Assembly: GCA_015686845.1 (NCBI GenBank)
Contig: JADPRS010000012.1
Location: 26,523-90,522 of the forward strand
Direction of reading: 5' to 3'
Length of the DNA stretch: 64,000 nucleotides
Source of the DNA: Lutibacter sp. B2
GTDB lineage: Bacteria > Bacillota > Clostridia > Peptostreptococcales > Thermotaleaceae
The position numbers and the translations under genes were made by a program. The notes beneath the pieces are model-generated. The model was not told the origin of the DNA and did not search any database. It was given only the letters and a program-made list of their open reading frames with translations. Positions 33,085 to 41,687 of the stretch are shown piece by piece (the stretch's first letter is position 1; each line of letters starts with the position of its first letter).

Positions 33085-33885
33085 CTATAAAAAAAGTTTC
33101 TCAAGATAATTTGCTACGCCATTATCATCATTTGTTTGTATAATCTCATTTTCCGTAAGAACATTTTTCAGATTATCTTGTGCATTTCCCATTACAAGAC
33201 CTTTCCCAACAAACGTAAGCATTTCTAAATCATTTAATCCATCTCCAAAAGCAACGACTTCTTTTGGATGAATATCATATTGCTTTAAAACTTTTTCTAA
33301 TGCCGTTCCTTTTGAAACTCCCGAAGCCATAATTTCTAAGCACTGGGGAAGTGAAAATGTTACATTTAATTTTTCCCCAAATTTTTCTTCTATTTGTTCC
33401 TTTACTTGTAGTAATTTCTCATTATTTTCACAAAGAAAAAATACCTTTGATGCTGTATAACTTTTTAATTTTTTTAAATCCCTAATATCATAACAAAATC
33501 CTGTTTCATTGTGAAATTGTCTTACCCATTCATTTTCCTTTGCAGCAAACCATTGATCTCCTTGGTACATATTTACATGTACTTCGCAGTCATACTCCAT
33601 ATTCAAAATATCTTTTACCGTTTTTTCATCTAAATCACAAGCAAAAATTTCTTTTCTTTCTCCATTATGAACTCTAGAACCATTGGATGTAATAAATGTT
33701 GTATCTAATCCTAATTCTTCTCGAATACAGGTCACATCCATATGGTGTCTTCCTGTTGCAATAAAAAATTTAATTCCCTTTTCGATCACCTTATTTATTA
33801 CTTCTTTTGTGTAACTACTTACTTGATGGTTACTATTTAATAGTGTACCATCTAAATCTGATATTACCGCCTTATATTTCATCAT
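33085..33885 (-). CDS. Cof-type HAD-superfamily phosphatase
   Basis: The protein has 266 residues. Its HAD motifs are ISDLDGTLLNS (nucleophile Asp10), FIATGRHHMD (motif II), KGTALEKVL (motif III Lys) and VAFGDGLNDLEML (motif IV). A C2-type cap domain lies between motifs II and III, as in the Cof/YbiV group. It probably dephosphorylates sugar phosphates or flavin/pyridoxal phosphates in the cytosol; specificity cannot be told. The second of two ATGs (33882) is an equal candidate start. It is monocistronic. Confidence 0.92.
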   Translation of the reverse strand: MMKYKAVISDLDGTLLNSNHQVSSYTKEVINKVIEKGIKFFIATGRHHMDVTCIREELGLDTTFITSNGSRVHNGERKEIFACDLDEKTVKDILNMEYDCEVHVNMYQGDQWFAAKENEWVRQFHNETGFCYDIRDLKKLKSYTASKVFFLCENNEKLLQVKEQIEEKFGEKLNVTFSLPQCLEIMASGVSKGTALEKVLKQYDIHPKEVVAFGDGLNDLEMLTFVGKGLVMGNAQDNLKNVLTENEIIQTNDDNGVANYLEKLFL

Positions 33886-34008
33886 TACTTCATCAGCCTT
33901 TCTTTAACTTACTCTCTACAATATTCTTCGTTATCATTTATAATATATCCTAGTTCTTATATATATTCAATTCATAGCAGTAATAAATATTTTCTTTCGT
34001 ATAAAAAA

Positions 34009-34046
34009 AGCAGATATAATAATTAAAACTTTTTATTATATCTGCT
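34009..34046 (-). terminator. Intrinsic terminator of the ECF S-component gene
   Basis: The arms AGCAGATATAATAA (34009-34022) and TTATTATATCTGCT (34033-34046) are perfect, with a T-run on the minus strand. Confidence 0.85.
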
Positions 34047-34057
34047 AAAATATTTTG

Positions 34058-34579
34058 TTATATACTTTTAAAAATCTTTTTCTTAATTTGTATACCTATA
34101 GGTAATGCAATTATAATCCCTACACTTGTAGTCAATAGGGACCCAGGAATTTTTGCTAAAGGTGCAATGAAGTTTCCAGTAAAGTACACATTCGTTAGAT
34201 AATATCCTACTAATGAAATAATTCCTCCAACTACATAAGCTATAAAATTTACAGTCATATTTTCACTATTATAATCCTTTCTCTGAACAATTTTAGCTAC
34301 AACAAACGCCATTATTCCCTTTATTACTAAAGTAAATGGTGCATAACTAAAATACCCACCTAAAAGATCAAATAAAAACATTCCTCCACCTGCTGCAATT
34401 GCTGAATCAATAGGATTTAAAATAAGTGCTGTAATAAATAAAGTGGTTGTTCCTAAATGCATCATACTAGGTCCTATCGGAATGTGTATATAGGTAGCTA
34501 CCATATTAATAGCTATGAAAAGGGCTAATCTTACAATCCTTTTCGTTGAGTATTTCTGACTTACATTTGAATTTTCCAT
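34058..34579 (-). CDS. ECF transporter substrate-binding S component
   Basis: The protein has 173 residues with about six membrane helices. The first helix is preceded by KRIVRLALFIAINMVATYI, whose alanine-rich face is used by S components to dock on EcfT. The glycine-rich IAAGGGMFLFDLLGGY and the loop PIGPSMMHLG are typical of the ECF S family of vitamin and small-molecule carriers. Which vitamin cannot be told. EcfA/EcfT are not encoded here, so it must use a shared module elsewhere. Its promoter carries a perfect palindrome over the -10 box, which suggests repressor control rather than a riboswitch. Confidence 0.85.
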   Translation of the reverse strand: MENSNVSQKYSTKRIVRLALFIAINMVATYIHIPIGPSMMHLGTTTLFITALILNPIDSAIAAGGGMFLFDLLGGYFSYAPFTLVIKGIMAFVVAKIVQRKDYNSENMTVNFIAYVVGGIISLVGYYLTNVYFTGNFIAPLAKIPGSLLTTSVGIIIALPIGIQIKKKIFKSI

Positions 34580-34637
34580 TTTAGTTCATCCTCCTTATTA
34601 ATTGTATCGTTAATATTTACTAAAACATCATATAACT

Positions 34638-34677
34638 GGAATAATTGTATTATTCCATAAAAATCGTATCGTGTCAA
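34638..34677 (-). promoter_or_regulatory. ECF promoter with perfect operator palindrome
   Basis: The -35 TTGACA (34672-34677) and -10 AATAAT (34649-34654) have a 17-bp spacer. The 19-bp palindrome GGAATAAT-TGT-ATTATTCC (34638-34656) covers the -10 box. A 10-bp palindrome GTACCGGTAC (34697-34706) lies 20 bp upstream of the -35. Confidence 0.7.
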
Positions 34678-34800
34678 CAGTGTTTTTACAACTATTGTAC
34701 CGGTACTATTTTTGCGAACAAAAAATTCTGAATTCTAAATAAAGAACCCAGATTAACATAACTTATTTATTTTTCATATTTTCACCTTTAACATTCTAAA

Positions 34801-35154
34801 CTATTCGTAAATTTCTACTGGTGTTTTCAATTTAGCATACGTCCAAAGAATTCTAATATCTTTATCTGACAATGCCATACACCCCCAAGTCCAATCTGTT
34901 GATGTCCTGCCTCCATGAATACCAACCTCACCACCTAATTCAGTGTACCAATTAGAATGAGTTTTATCCCCTTTAACTTCTCCTCCAATTGCAACTTTAA
35001 ATCTAGCAATTAACTGATCATCTCCATGCATTTCTAAAAATCTTGATTCTTTAAATACTTTAATCAAAACCTTTTTAGGTTTGTTTTCCGGCTCTTTTAA
35101 GAATTTTTCAAAAGTATCATTTTCTAAGGTTAAAAAGACTATGTATGGATAAAG
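34801..35154 (-). pseudogene. Decayed L,D-transpeptidase (YkuD/ErfK type)
   Basis: Only the end of a YkuD-type catalytic domain is intact: ELGGEVGIHGG followed by TSTDWTWGCMALSDKDI, with the catalytic Cys, as in cell-wall L,D-transpeptidases. Upstream, RFKVAIGGEVKGDKT is the start of the domain. The stretch normally between GDK and the next block, about 50-60 residues (TPEG...YYI...), is missing, so there is an internal in-frame deletion. Further upstream the frame continues back to 35154 with no start codon. There is no signal sequence. It will not give an active enzyme. A transposase remnant begins 78 bp away. Confidence 0.78.
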
Positions 35155-35231
35155 TTACTTTGCATATATAGTAACTTTGCTGGTTATAGGCCGATATATA
35201 GGAAGTAACTAACTTCTAGGAAATGTAAATA

Positions 35232-35462
35232 ATGAAATATGATGTTTTTATTGCTGCTTTAGTACGAGGAGCTAATTCAAGCTCAATAATATATAGCATT
35301 GTTGAAACGGCTAAAGAACAGGGGCTTAACCCTATGAATTATATTACTTATTTATTTGAGCAAATTCCTAATATGGATTTAAAGAATAATCCTGAGTTGC
35401 TTAAATCTTTATTACCTTGGGGTGTGCTTCCTAAGAAATGTTATTTAACTAAAAAAGATTAA
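35232..35462 (+). mobile_element. IS66-type transposase, C-terminal remnant
   Basis: The 76-codon open frame contains RGANSSSIIYSIVETAKEQG followed by LNPMNYITYLFEQIPN, the conserved C-terminal element of IS66-family transposases. The catalytic DDE core and the companion orfs are absent. The first few codons (MKYDVFIAALV) do not match and probably come from the junction. It is next to the broken L,D-transpeptidase gene, which fits an insertion or deletion scar. Confidence 0.78.
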
Positions 35463-35467
35463 AAATG

Positions 35468-35507
35468 AGCGATTAATAGCTGTCCATGTGACATGTTATT
35501 AATCGCT
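35468..35507. repeat. Inverted repeat after the IS66 remnant
   Basis: The arms AGCGATTAATA (35468-35478) and TATTAATCGCT (35497-35507) lie a few bases after the transposase stop. It may be the terminator of the lost element or its structural end. Confidence 0.5.
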
Positions 35508-35596
35508 TACATTAAAATAATAATTTACAGTTTATACATTCAGTTCTTTTATTTATTCAGTCTGTTTCACTGAAGCAAATATGGATATTTTGCAAA

Positions 35597-36679
35597 TTAA
35601 CTTTTCCTTTTTGCGATAACTTCCATTGAGCCATTGTAATGCTGTGATATTTTGTAATCTTTCACTTCAAAACCAAGATTATTTAATACGTTATTTAGAG
35701 AAGTATATGAAAAATAATTCAAATGTTCCCATACCCTCCACATTGCATCTTTATCTTTCATAGTATTAGAAAATGCACTTTCGAAGTTTGGAGTAGAAAT
35801 CCAAATAACACCCTTTTCATTTAACATCTTGCTACATTTTATTAGCAAATCCGTTGGTTTTGAAAGATGTTCAATTACATCTCCTAATATAATAACATCA
35901 AATAATTTATCAGTTTCAAACCTCATAATATCTATTGAATATACAGGTACACCAAGTCTTTCCGAGACATTTTGAGCATAGACAGGCCTAATGTCTAAAC
36001 CAGTAACATCATATAACATTCCTTTAGCAACCGATATCATTTCGCCAGCTCCTACGCCCACCTCTAAAAGCTTATTACCACTGACAACACTATTTATATT
36101 GGAAATAATACTACTTAAAATTGAAAATAACCCTACATTTGGCTTAAGGTAGTTCTTAGACCCAGTGCTAGAAAATATTTCTTCTAGATTTTTTGGATAG
36201 TTCTCAGCAAAAATATGATTACATTTTCTGCAGAGTCTCCATTTTCTTATGGGGTTAAATCCATATAGTTTAGCATTATTAGATATCATATTAAAACAAC
36301 TGTGTAGCTCACTTTCACCGTTACAAAGCGGGCATATTTTGACTTCAATTTCTTCTACTTCATCATATTGATAGTAATAATTCGGGTGATCTGGCGCTAC
36401 TAACCTTAATGTTAGTTTTTTATCAAGTTTAAAAGCTTTCGTATGATAGAAAGATGATTTTTCAATATCTTTATTTCTATTTTCAATTTCTCCTAATCTA
36501 AAATAAGCCAATGGAGCCAAGTTGGTATTATTTAATAGTTTTTTATATACAATTTCTGCTTTTGGATCGTGACCTTCCTTTATTAACTTCTCTGCCATAT
36601 CCCAAAGTTCTTTTGGGGTTTGATCAAGATTTAGTTCTGTACTTGTATTTGTACTAATATTTTGAAAATTTAACATCAT
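35597..36679 (-). CDS. Class I SAM methyltransferase with N-terminal TPR-like and zinc-binding parts
   Basis: The protein has 360 residues with three parts. Residues about 20-90 are helical and TPR-like (AEIVYKKLL, AYFRLGEIENR). Residues about 115-160 hold two CxxC pairs (CPLCNGES and CRKCNHIF) that suit a zinc knuckle. The C-terminal half is a Rossmann methyltransferase: LLEVGVGAGEM (motif I), GLDIRP, IILGDVIEHL and WISTPNFES. Methyltransferases of this make are common in polysaccharide and flagellin glycan clusters, but none of those genes is nearby. The acceptor is unknown. GGAGG lies 7 bases before the first ATG. Confidence 0.85.
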   Translation of the reverse strand: MMLNFQNISTNTSTELNLDQTPKELWDMAEKLIKEGHDPKAEIVYKKLLNNTNLAPLAYFRLGEIENRNKDIEKSSFYHTKAFKLDKKLTLRLVAPDHPNYYYQYDEVEEIEVKICPLCNGESELHSCFNMISNNAKLYGFNPIRKWRLCRKCNHIFAENYPKNLEEIFSSTGSKNYLKPNVGLFSILSSIISNINSVVSGNKLLEVGVGAGEMISVAKGMLYDVTGLDIRPVYAQNVSERLGVPVYSIDIMRFETDKLFDVIILGDVIEHLSKPTDLLIKCSKMLNEKGVIWISTPNFESAFSNTMKDKDAMWRVWEHLNYFSYTSLNNVLNNLGFEVKDYKISQHYNGSMEVIAKRKS

Positions 36680-36980
36680 CTAATCGCCTCCGTTACTTAG
36701 TTTAATATATAGTAGCAATTATTGGCATCACCTTTCTCTTTTCTCAAAATAAAAATTAGATAAAACTTAGCCAATTCATTATACTACTACATTTTATTCA
36801 AGTGTTTCCAAAAATGTAACAAATAGGCATAGTACCAGCGAATCTGCTATACGTGCAAAGTAGAATAAAAAGCATTGGAATTACTTGATTGCAGTCATTT
36901 AACTCTGTCTATTTATGGACTTTGATTTTAGGATGAGTTTTAGAACTACATAGCCTTAAAATGCTGATATTTACTACAGT
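36680..36980. other. AT-rich gap without recognisable gene
   Basis: It lies upstream of the methyltransferase. I see no long reading frame, hairpin or promoter strong enough to report. Confidence 0.5.
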
Positions 36981-37118
36981 CTATAAAACGAAGGTTTTTT
37001 CATCAGCAATTGCTACTTCCTCTTTTTTATCTATTTTTTGAATCGTATTTGCTTCTTTTACCTGGCATCCAGTTATTAAAAAGATTCCTATCAGTAATAA
37101 TATTTTTTCGTGAATCAA
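36981..37118 (-). pseudogene. Truncated small lipoprotein
   Basis: This is a 45-codon frame: MIHEKILLLIGIFLITGC, then QVKEANTIQKIDKKEEVAIA and a few more residues to a TAG. The first part is a hydrophobic segment ending in a lipobox (LITGC), so it is the start of a lipoprotein. The mature part is only about 27 residues, so the rest is probably lost. It can only start at TTG (37118), which is 1 base from an AAGGAG, a poor spacing; the true start may be gone. Confidence 0.5.
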
Positions 37119-37317
37119 TCTCCTTATCTAATTTTAGTTTTTTCTAACTACAATAAAAAAATTTACATTATAGTTAATATAATCTTTTTTTACGTTCGCC
37201 AAGGAAAATAAGTTTTAAACTTGGATGAAAATACCAATCAATAAATAGTTATCTTAAGGGAATACTATATATAGAATTTTGAACAGTATTAAAATAAAAA
37301 ACAAGGGAACGAAGAAA

Positions 37318-38265
37318 ATGAAAGCGAATACTAATAAATATTATAGACCTACAAAAATTATTTTAATACTGTTATTATCCATTCTTTTAGTATCCGTCAT
37401 AACCATGTCTTTTACATATTATAAAGTAAGTAATTCTTTAATACATAGAGAAAAAGAAATACAAATACAAGTATCTTTAAATCCAAAAGAATTCTCCTGG
37501 GAAGAAGTTGTATTTAAAAGTAAAAAAGATAATCTCACTCTAAAAGGAACTTTTTTTTATGCAAAAACACCAAGTAACAAGACATTGATTTTCGTACATG
37601 GATTTGATGAAAATAGACGCATGAGTGGCCGAACAAAAATATTAATTGAATATCTAATCCCTAGGGGATATAACGTACTGGCATTTGATCTAAGAGGACA
37701 GGGTGAGTCACAAGGAGATTTAATTTCTTTTGGTTGTTATGAAAAGTATGATGTATTAGGTGCCATAGACTATTTAAAGCAACGTGGTAAAATAGGCGAA
37801 AAAATTGCACTTATTGGTTTTTCTATGGGCGCCGTTGCCTCAATCGAAACTGCTGGAGCGGATTCAAGAGTTGATGCCTTAATTGCAGATAGTGCCTTTA
37901 GAGATTTAAAACTTTTTATTATGGATGATATAAATACTTTGCCAAATAATTTAAACACTATATCCAATAATTTAGGTGATTTATCTTATTGGTCTATACT
38001 ACGTCATTTTCCTTTTAAGAATAAGATATTGATTCTACTGTCTAAAATATATGGTGTAAACATAAATGAAGCTTCTCCAATAAATACAGTAAAGCATATT
38101 CCTACAAAACCTATCTTTCTTATTCATAGTAAAAACGATCACGTTATCCCTTATACCAATTCAGTAGCAATTTTCAACTTAGTCAAAAATAATTCTAATG
38201 CTACATTTTGGTTCACAGAAAAAGCATGTCATGTAGGAAGTTTGAAAATGTATTCCAAAGAATAA
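37318..38265 (+). CDS. Membrane-anchored alpha/beta hydrolase, C-terminus probably clipped
   Basis: The protein has 315 residues from the ATG at 37318, 9 bases after AAGGGA. There is one N-terminal membrane segment (about 12-32). The hydrolase core has the oxyanion stretch FVHGFDENRR, the nucleophile GFSMG, the acid in HSKNDHVIP and His in ACHVGS. It belongs to the group that includes YqkD-like proteins. The frame ends with YSKE, only ten residues after His. A single missing base would restore EYKAFLDKNM and a stop just after, which reads like the family's final helix. So this is a recent frameshift that removes the last helix, or a sequencing error. Substrate unknown. Confidence 0.8.
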   Translation: MKANTNKYYRPTKIILILLLSILLVSVITMSFTYYKVSNSLIHREKEIQIQVSLNPKEFSWEEVVFKSKKDNLTLKGTFFYAKTPSNKTLIFVHGFDENRRMSGRTKILIEYLIPRGYNVLAFDLRGQGESQGDLISFGCYEKYDVLGAIDYLKQRGKIGEKIALIGFSMGAVASIETAGADSRVDALIADSAFRDLKLFIMDDINTLPNNLNTISNNLGDLSYWSILRHFPFKNKILILLSKIYGVNINEASPINTVKHIPTKPIFLIHSKNDHVIPYTNSVAIFNLVKNNSNATFWFTEKACHVGSLKMYSKE

Positions 38266-38272
38266 AAGCTTT

Positions 38273-38310
38273 CTTAGATAAAAATATGTAACAATATATT
38301 TTTATCTAAG
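38273..38310. terminator. Bidirectional terminator, hydrolase / Lrp
   Basis: The arms CTTAGATAAAAATAT (38273-38287) and ATATTTTTATCTAAG (38296-38310) are perfect, between convergent genes. Confidence 0.8.
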
Positions 38311-38332
38311 ATTTGTTATTTCATAACTTATA

Positions 38333-38788
38333 CTATGCATTGGTTATAGGTTTTAAAATTTTATTCACAAGGGGTCTATCTGCAATTATAAAACTTTCTG
38401 TTTCCCCATATATTTGAATCTCATACAAAAGCTTTAGTAATTCTGACATTTTATCTACACTAACTTTCAAGACCATACTGTATGGACCAGTAACTAAATG
38501 ACATTCCAAGATACGATCATTTTTATGGATTACATTCTGAAGTAATTGTTCCCGTTTAGAAGGTTTTGAAGTGACGTTTATAAATGCATTTACATTTCTT
38601 CCTATCTTTGTACCATCTACAATTGCTTTATAACCTGTAATTATTCCATTTTCCTCTAATCTTTTAACTCTTTCAGCTACTGCTGGAGCACTTAAAGCAA
38701 CCATTTTCCCTAATTCTTTCATTGTTATTCTTCCGTCTGATTGTAATATTTCAAGAATTTTATAATCTGTTAAATCCATTTTAGTCAC
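38333..38788 (-). CDS. Lrp/AsnC-family transcriptional regulator
   Basis: The protein has 151 residues. An N-terminal HTH (LQSDGRITMKELGKMVALS followed by APAVAERVKRL) is followed by the RAM/AsnC ligand-binding domain (about 65-150, with VTGPYSMVLKVSV). Such regulators sense amino acids. It is divergent from an EamA/DMT transporter gene (start 151 bp away), a common arrangement in which the regulator controls the exporter. GGAG lies 7 bases before the ATG. Confidence 0.92.
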   Translation of the reverse strand: MTKMDLTDYKILEILQSDGRITMKELGKMVALSAPAVAERVKRLEENGIITGYKAIVDGTKIGRNVNAFINVTSKPSKREQLLQNVIHKNDRILECHLVTGPYSMVLKVSVDKMSELLKLLYEIQIYGETESFIIADRPLVNKILKPITNA

Positions 38789-38938
38789 TCCCTAATAAAA
38801 TAAGGTATTTCAATAAATCAATTCATATTATTATGTGCTTATATTATATTGCATTATATTTTTTATGTACATACATAAACCACAATGATAAAATAAATAG
38901 AAATTTTAAAAATAAACTAATTAATGGATGGTGATACA

Positions 38939-39811
38939 GTGAACAGTGAGAAAAAAGGAATACTATATATTTTACTTTCTAGTTTTTGCTTTGCTTCAAT
39001 GGCTGCTTGGGTAAAATCCGTACCGAATATTCCTTTATCAGAAAAAATATTTTTTAGATGTTTAGTTGGAACCATTGTAACAGGTTATTTTCTTTTGAAA
39101 AATAGAAACGAACTAAAATGTAAAAGAATCGATTTATTAATAATACGTGCTGTTTTTGAATTATTGGCTGTAACAGGATATTATTACACTCTTTCAAAAT
39201 TACCTTTATGTGATGCTGTAATACTAAATAAAATATCTCCAGTCATCATCATTATTCTTTCTTATATTTTTTTAAAAGAAAAAATACAAAAAAATCAAAT
39301 TTATGCCGTAGTTATTTCTTTAATAGGTGTACTATTCGTAATAAAACCTCAATTTAATTATACGATTTTACCAGCTCTTGTTGGGCTTTGTACAGCAGTA
39401 CTTGTTTCAGTGGCATATATAGCTGTAAGACAACTAAGATTATATACATCCCCTGAAATTATTGTTTTTTCTTTTTCATTATTTTCAGTAATTGCTACCA
39501 TTCCATTTATGATTATTGGAAAATTTGTTTTTCCAAGCAAAGCTGAAATGATTTCACTTTTTATGATGGGTCTATTTGCTACAGGAGCTGAAATATTTCT
39601 TACAAAAGGTTATCGTTATGCGCCTGCTTCAAAACTTGCTATTTATGATTATGCTAATATTATTTTTTCAACTTTATATGGAATCCTACTATGGTCAGAA
39701 ATGCCAGATTTATATAGTATCTTTGGAGGGATTTTAATTCTTAGTGGCGGCATTATTAACTATATTGTAGGGAATAAAGAAAATAAAGTAGATCGTTTTG
39801 TAGACAATTAA
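38939..39811 (+). CDS. EamA/DMT-family transporter
   Basis: The protein has 290 residues with ten membrane helices in two EamA repeats. The first has FCFASMAAWVKS and LNKISPVIIIILSYIFLKE; the second has AGAEIFLTKGYRYAPASKLA and LYGILLWSEMPD. These drug/metabolite carriers export amino acids or related small molecules. The start is taken at the GTG at 38939 (GGTGAT just before it). The in-frame ATG at 38924, which adds five residues, has no visible site. It is divergent from the Lrp-type gene, so it is probably under its control. Confidence 0.85.
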   Translation: MNSEKKGILYILLSSFCFASMAAWVKSVPNIPLSEKIFFRCLVGTIVTGYFLLKNRNELKCKRIDLLIIRAVFELLAVTGYYYTLSKLPLCDAVILNKISPVIIIILSYIFLKEKIQKNQIYAVVISLIGVLFVIKPQFNYTILPALVGLCTAVLVSVAYIAVRQLRLYTSPEIIVFSFSLFSVIATIPFMIIGKFVFPSKAEMISLFMMGLFATGAEIFLTKGYRYAPASKLAIYDYANIIFSTLYGILLWSEMPDLYSIFGGILILSGGIINYIVGNKENKVDRFVDN

Positions 39812-39936
39812 CAATAAGTAAATTTACATATTATTCCATGCACCAAGTTGATATGGTAATAAAGTAACTTAATGACTAGGATAAAACTTATTTTGTTACA
39901 AAGAATAATATTATCTCAATTATAGGAGGTCATATC

Positions 39937-40131
39937 ATGAGAGATGGTTTAGTTCCAACAGCATTAGGTACTGTAGTCACTGCCGGTGCAGCTGCATTAA
40001 GAGCAAGAGATATGCGAAAAACAGGAATGCGTAAAAAGAATATTGTTCCCATGCTCGAAACTGCTGTTTTAGGATTTGGTTTAGCACATGTTGTTTTAGG
40101 TACAATTGATTTAATACAACATAGGGAATAA
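39937..40131 (+). CDS. Small conserved membrane protein
   Basis: The protein has 64 residues and an AGGAGG site 7 bases upstream. Two short hydrophobic parts (PTALGTVVTAGAAAL and TAVLGFGLAHVVLG) flank a basic middle (RARDMRKTGMRKKN). The protein is probably a hairpin of two membrane helices with a cytosolic basic loop. Similar small proteins occur in other clostridia without a known role. It has its own terminator downstream. Confidence 0.7.
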   Translation: MRDGLVPTALGTVVTAGAAALRARDMRKTGMRKKNIVPMLETAVLGFGLAHVVLGTIDLIQHRE

Positions 40132-40136
40132 AAACA

Positions 40137-40182
40137 AAGTATCCATACAAAAAGATTGAAATCTTTTTATATGGATACTTTT
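40137..40182 (+). terminator. Intrinsic terminator after the small membrane protein
   Basis: The arms AAGTATCCATA and TATGGATACTT plus an inner AAAAAGAT/ATCTTTTT stem enclose a small loop. The stem is followed by T-rich sequence. Confidence 0.85.
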
Positions 40183-40203
40183 ATATAATAATGATCACAT
40201 GAC

Positions 40204-41064
40204 CTAAGCAATTTCATCTATATTCATTTCACATGCCGTAATGAATTCACATTTATTCTTTTTTGCTCTACTAGAAGCTAAACTTGCTCTATTTATTAAA
40301 TTTGAAACAACTGTATATATATCTGTTATTCTTTTCTGATATATTCTTTCTTCAGCAATCCCTGCTGAAATACTAACATTAAATTCATCATGAAATTTAT
40401 ATGTTCCAACTATATCTATTAGTTTTTTGGCCATACTTTTTGCTTTTTCCATATGATAGGGTGTCACCACAATATATTCATCTCCACCAAATCTACATAA
40501 ATATGTATCTGGATCTTTATGCTTATTCAATAATATTGCAATCTCTTTTAAAATTTTATCTCCACAAATATGTCCATACTCTTTATCAATATATCCAAAA
40601 TTATTAACATCTATAAATATAACAGATATTCCACTTTTATTTTCAATTAATTTTGCAATATGATAATATATGTAATCACTTTTATAAAGTCCTGTAAGCA
40701 AATCTATATGCTTACCCAATTCAATGCTTAAATCAGATTCTGTAACCAGTCCTACTACTTCATTATTCTTTTCGACTAAAAGACTCTCCGTATTTTTTCC
40801 TTCAAATAATTCCTTCGCTTCCCATATGGATGTATCTGTATTAATACTTAAAAAGTTTTGCGTTATGGCATCTGCTGCAATCCTATTAGGATGCGCTTGC
40901 ATTAACTCTTTGTAAGTTATTACACCAATAATCCTTTCTTCTTCCGCTACTGGGAAATAACCTATTCCTTTTTCTAATGATATATTCATTATAGTTCTAA
41001 CACCATCAAGTGCATTCATTATTATAAAATCTTTGTTCATAATATCGGAAACTTTTCTAATCAT
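40204..41064 (-). CDS. CBS-pair protein with GGDEF diguanylate cyclase domain
   Basis: The protein has 286 residues. Two CBS domains (about 7-60 and 64-118) are followed by a GGDEF domain (125-275) with the active-site loop RFGGDEYIVV (GGDEY at 193-197) and DVNNFGYIDKEYGH. There is no RxxD inhibitory site before GGDEY, so product inhibition is not expected. It should make c-di-GMP in the cytosol under control of an adenine nucleotide bound to the CBS pair. The ATG overlaps the stop of the upstream gene by 4 bp, so the two are translationally coupled. Confidence 0.9.
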   Translation of the reverse strand: MIRKVSDIMNKDFIIMNALDGVRTIMNISLEKGIGYFPVAEEERIIGVITYKELMQAHPNRIAADAITQNFLSINTDTSIWEAKELFEGKNTESLLVEKNNEVVGLVTESDLSIELGKHIDLLTGLYKSDYIYYHIAKLIENKSGISVIFIDVNNFGYIDKEYGHICGDKILKEIAILLNKHKDPDTYLCRFGGDEYIVVTPYHMEKAKSMAKKLIDIVGTYKFHDEFNVSISAGIAEERIYQKRITDIYTVVSNLINRASLASSRAKKNKCEFITACEMNIDEIA

Positions 41065-41411
41065 ATTTCTATAGATTTACTAACCTCAATTGTAATATTA
41101 ATCTGTGCCCTTATAATGGTAGATTCGTTAGCAATCTTTCCTCCCTCCTCCATTATTAATTCAATAAGCCTATCTTGTGGTAAAATATTTAATAATCCTC
41201 TTCTAATAATCATAGCTTCAACAACAGGATGTTCGATCTTTACAATTTCATATTGATCGGGTGATAGTATATCTACCATTCTTCTTGCAGCTTCTGATCC
41301 AATAGGTGCTCTTTTTCCAACAATTAATACATCCTGCATAGGAGGCATCTCAAATTCAGATAAACGTATATTTATATCTGCTTTTTTTGTACTTTGCTTA
41401 TATGTCCCCAT
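41061..41411 (-). CDS. Conserved hypothetical protein coupled to a GGDEF gene
   Basis: The protein has 116 residues from the ATG at 41411 (6 bases after GGAGG). It is a soluble alpha/beta protein: strand (MQDVLIVGKRAPIGSEAARR), helix, then another beta-alpha unit (EIVKIEHPVVEAMIIRRGLL). The conserved look of VGKRAPIGSE suggests a nucleotide- or ligand-binding loop, but I do not recognise a family. It overlaps the CBS-GGDEF gene by 4 bp, which points to a regulatory partner of c-di-GMP synthesis. Confidence 0.65.
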   Translation of the reverse strand: MGTYKQSTKKADINIRLSEFEMPPMQDVLIVGKRAPIGSEAARRMVDILSPDQYEIVKIEHPVVEAMIIRRGLLNILPQDRLIELIMEEGGKIANESTIIRAQINITIEVSKSIEI

Positions 41412-41687
41412 CAACATCCTCCTTTCATACCATTCAAAAGTATTTCATCATATTTTTATACTTTTATTCAAACAAAAAAAGGAGCTTCATATATAGGAGT
41501 AACAAACTAGATAGTAATCAAGCCCTTTCGTATGTAGTAAATTTTTCCTATATTTAATAATAACAGATTCCTAGAGGAAATCATACTATTTAATGATAAA
41601 ATTTGACATTTTTTTAGATATTAAAAATGTACAATTGAAGAAATAAAAAAAGTATGATATTCACTTAGAAAATGGAGGTTAATTATT

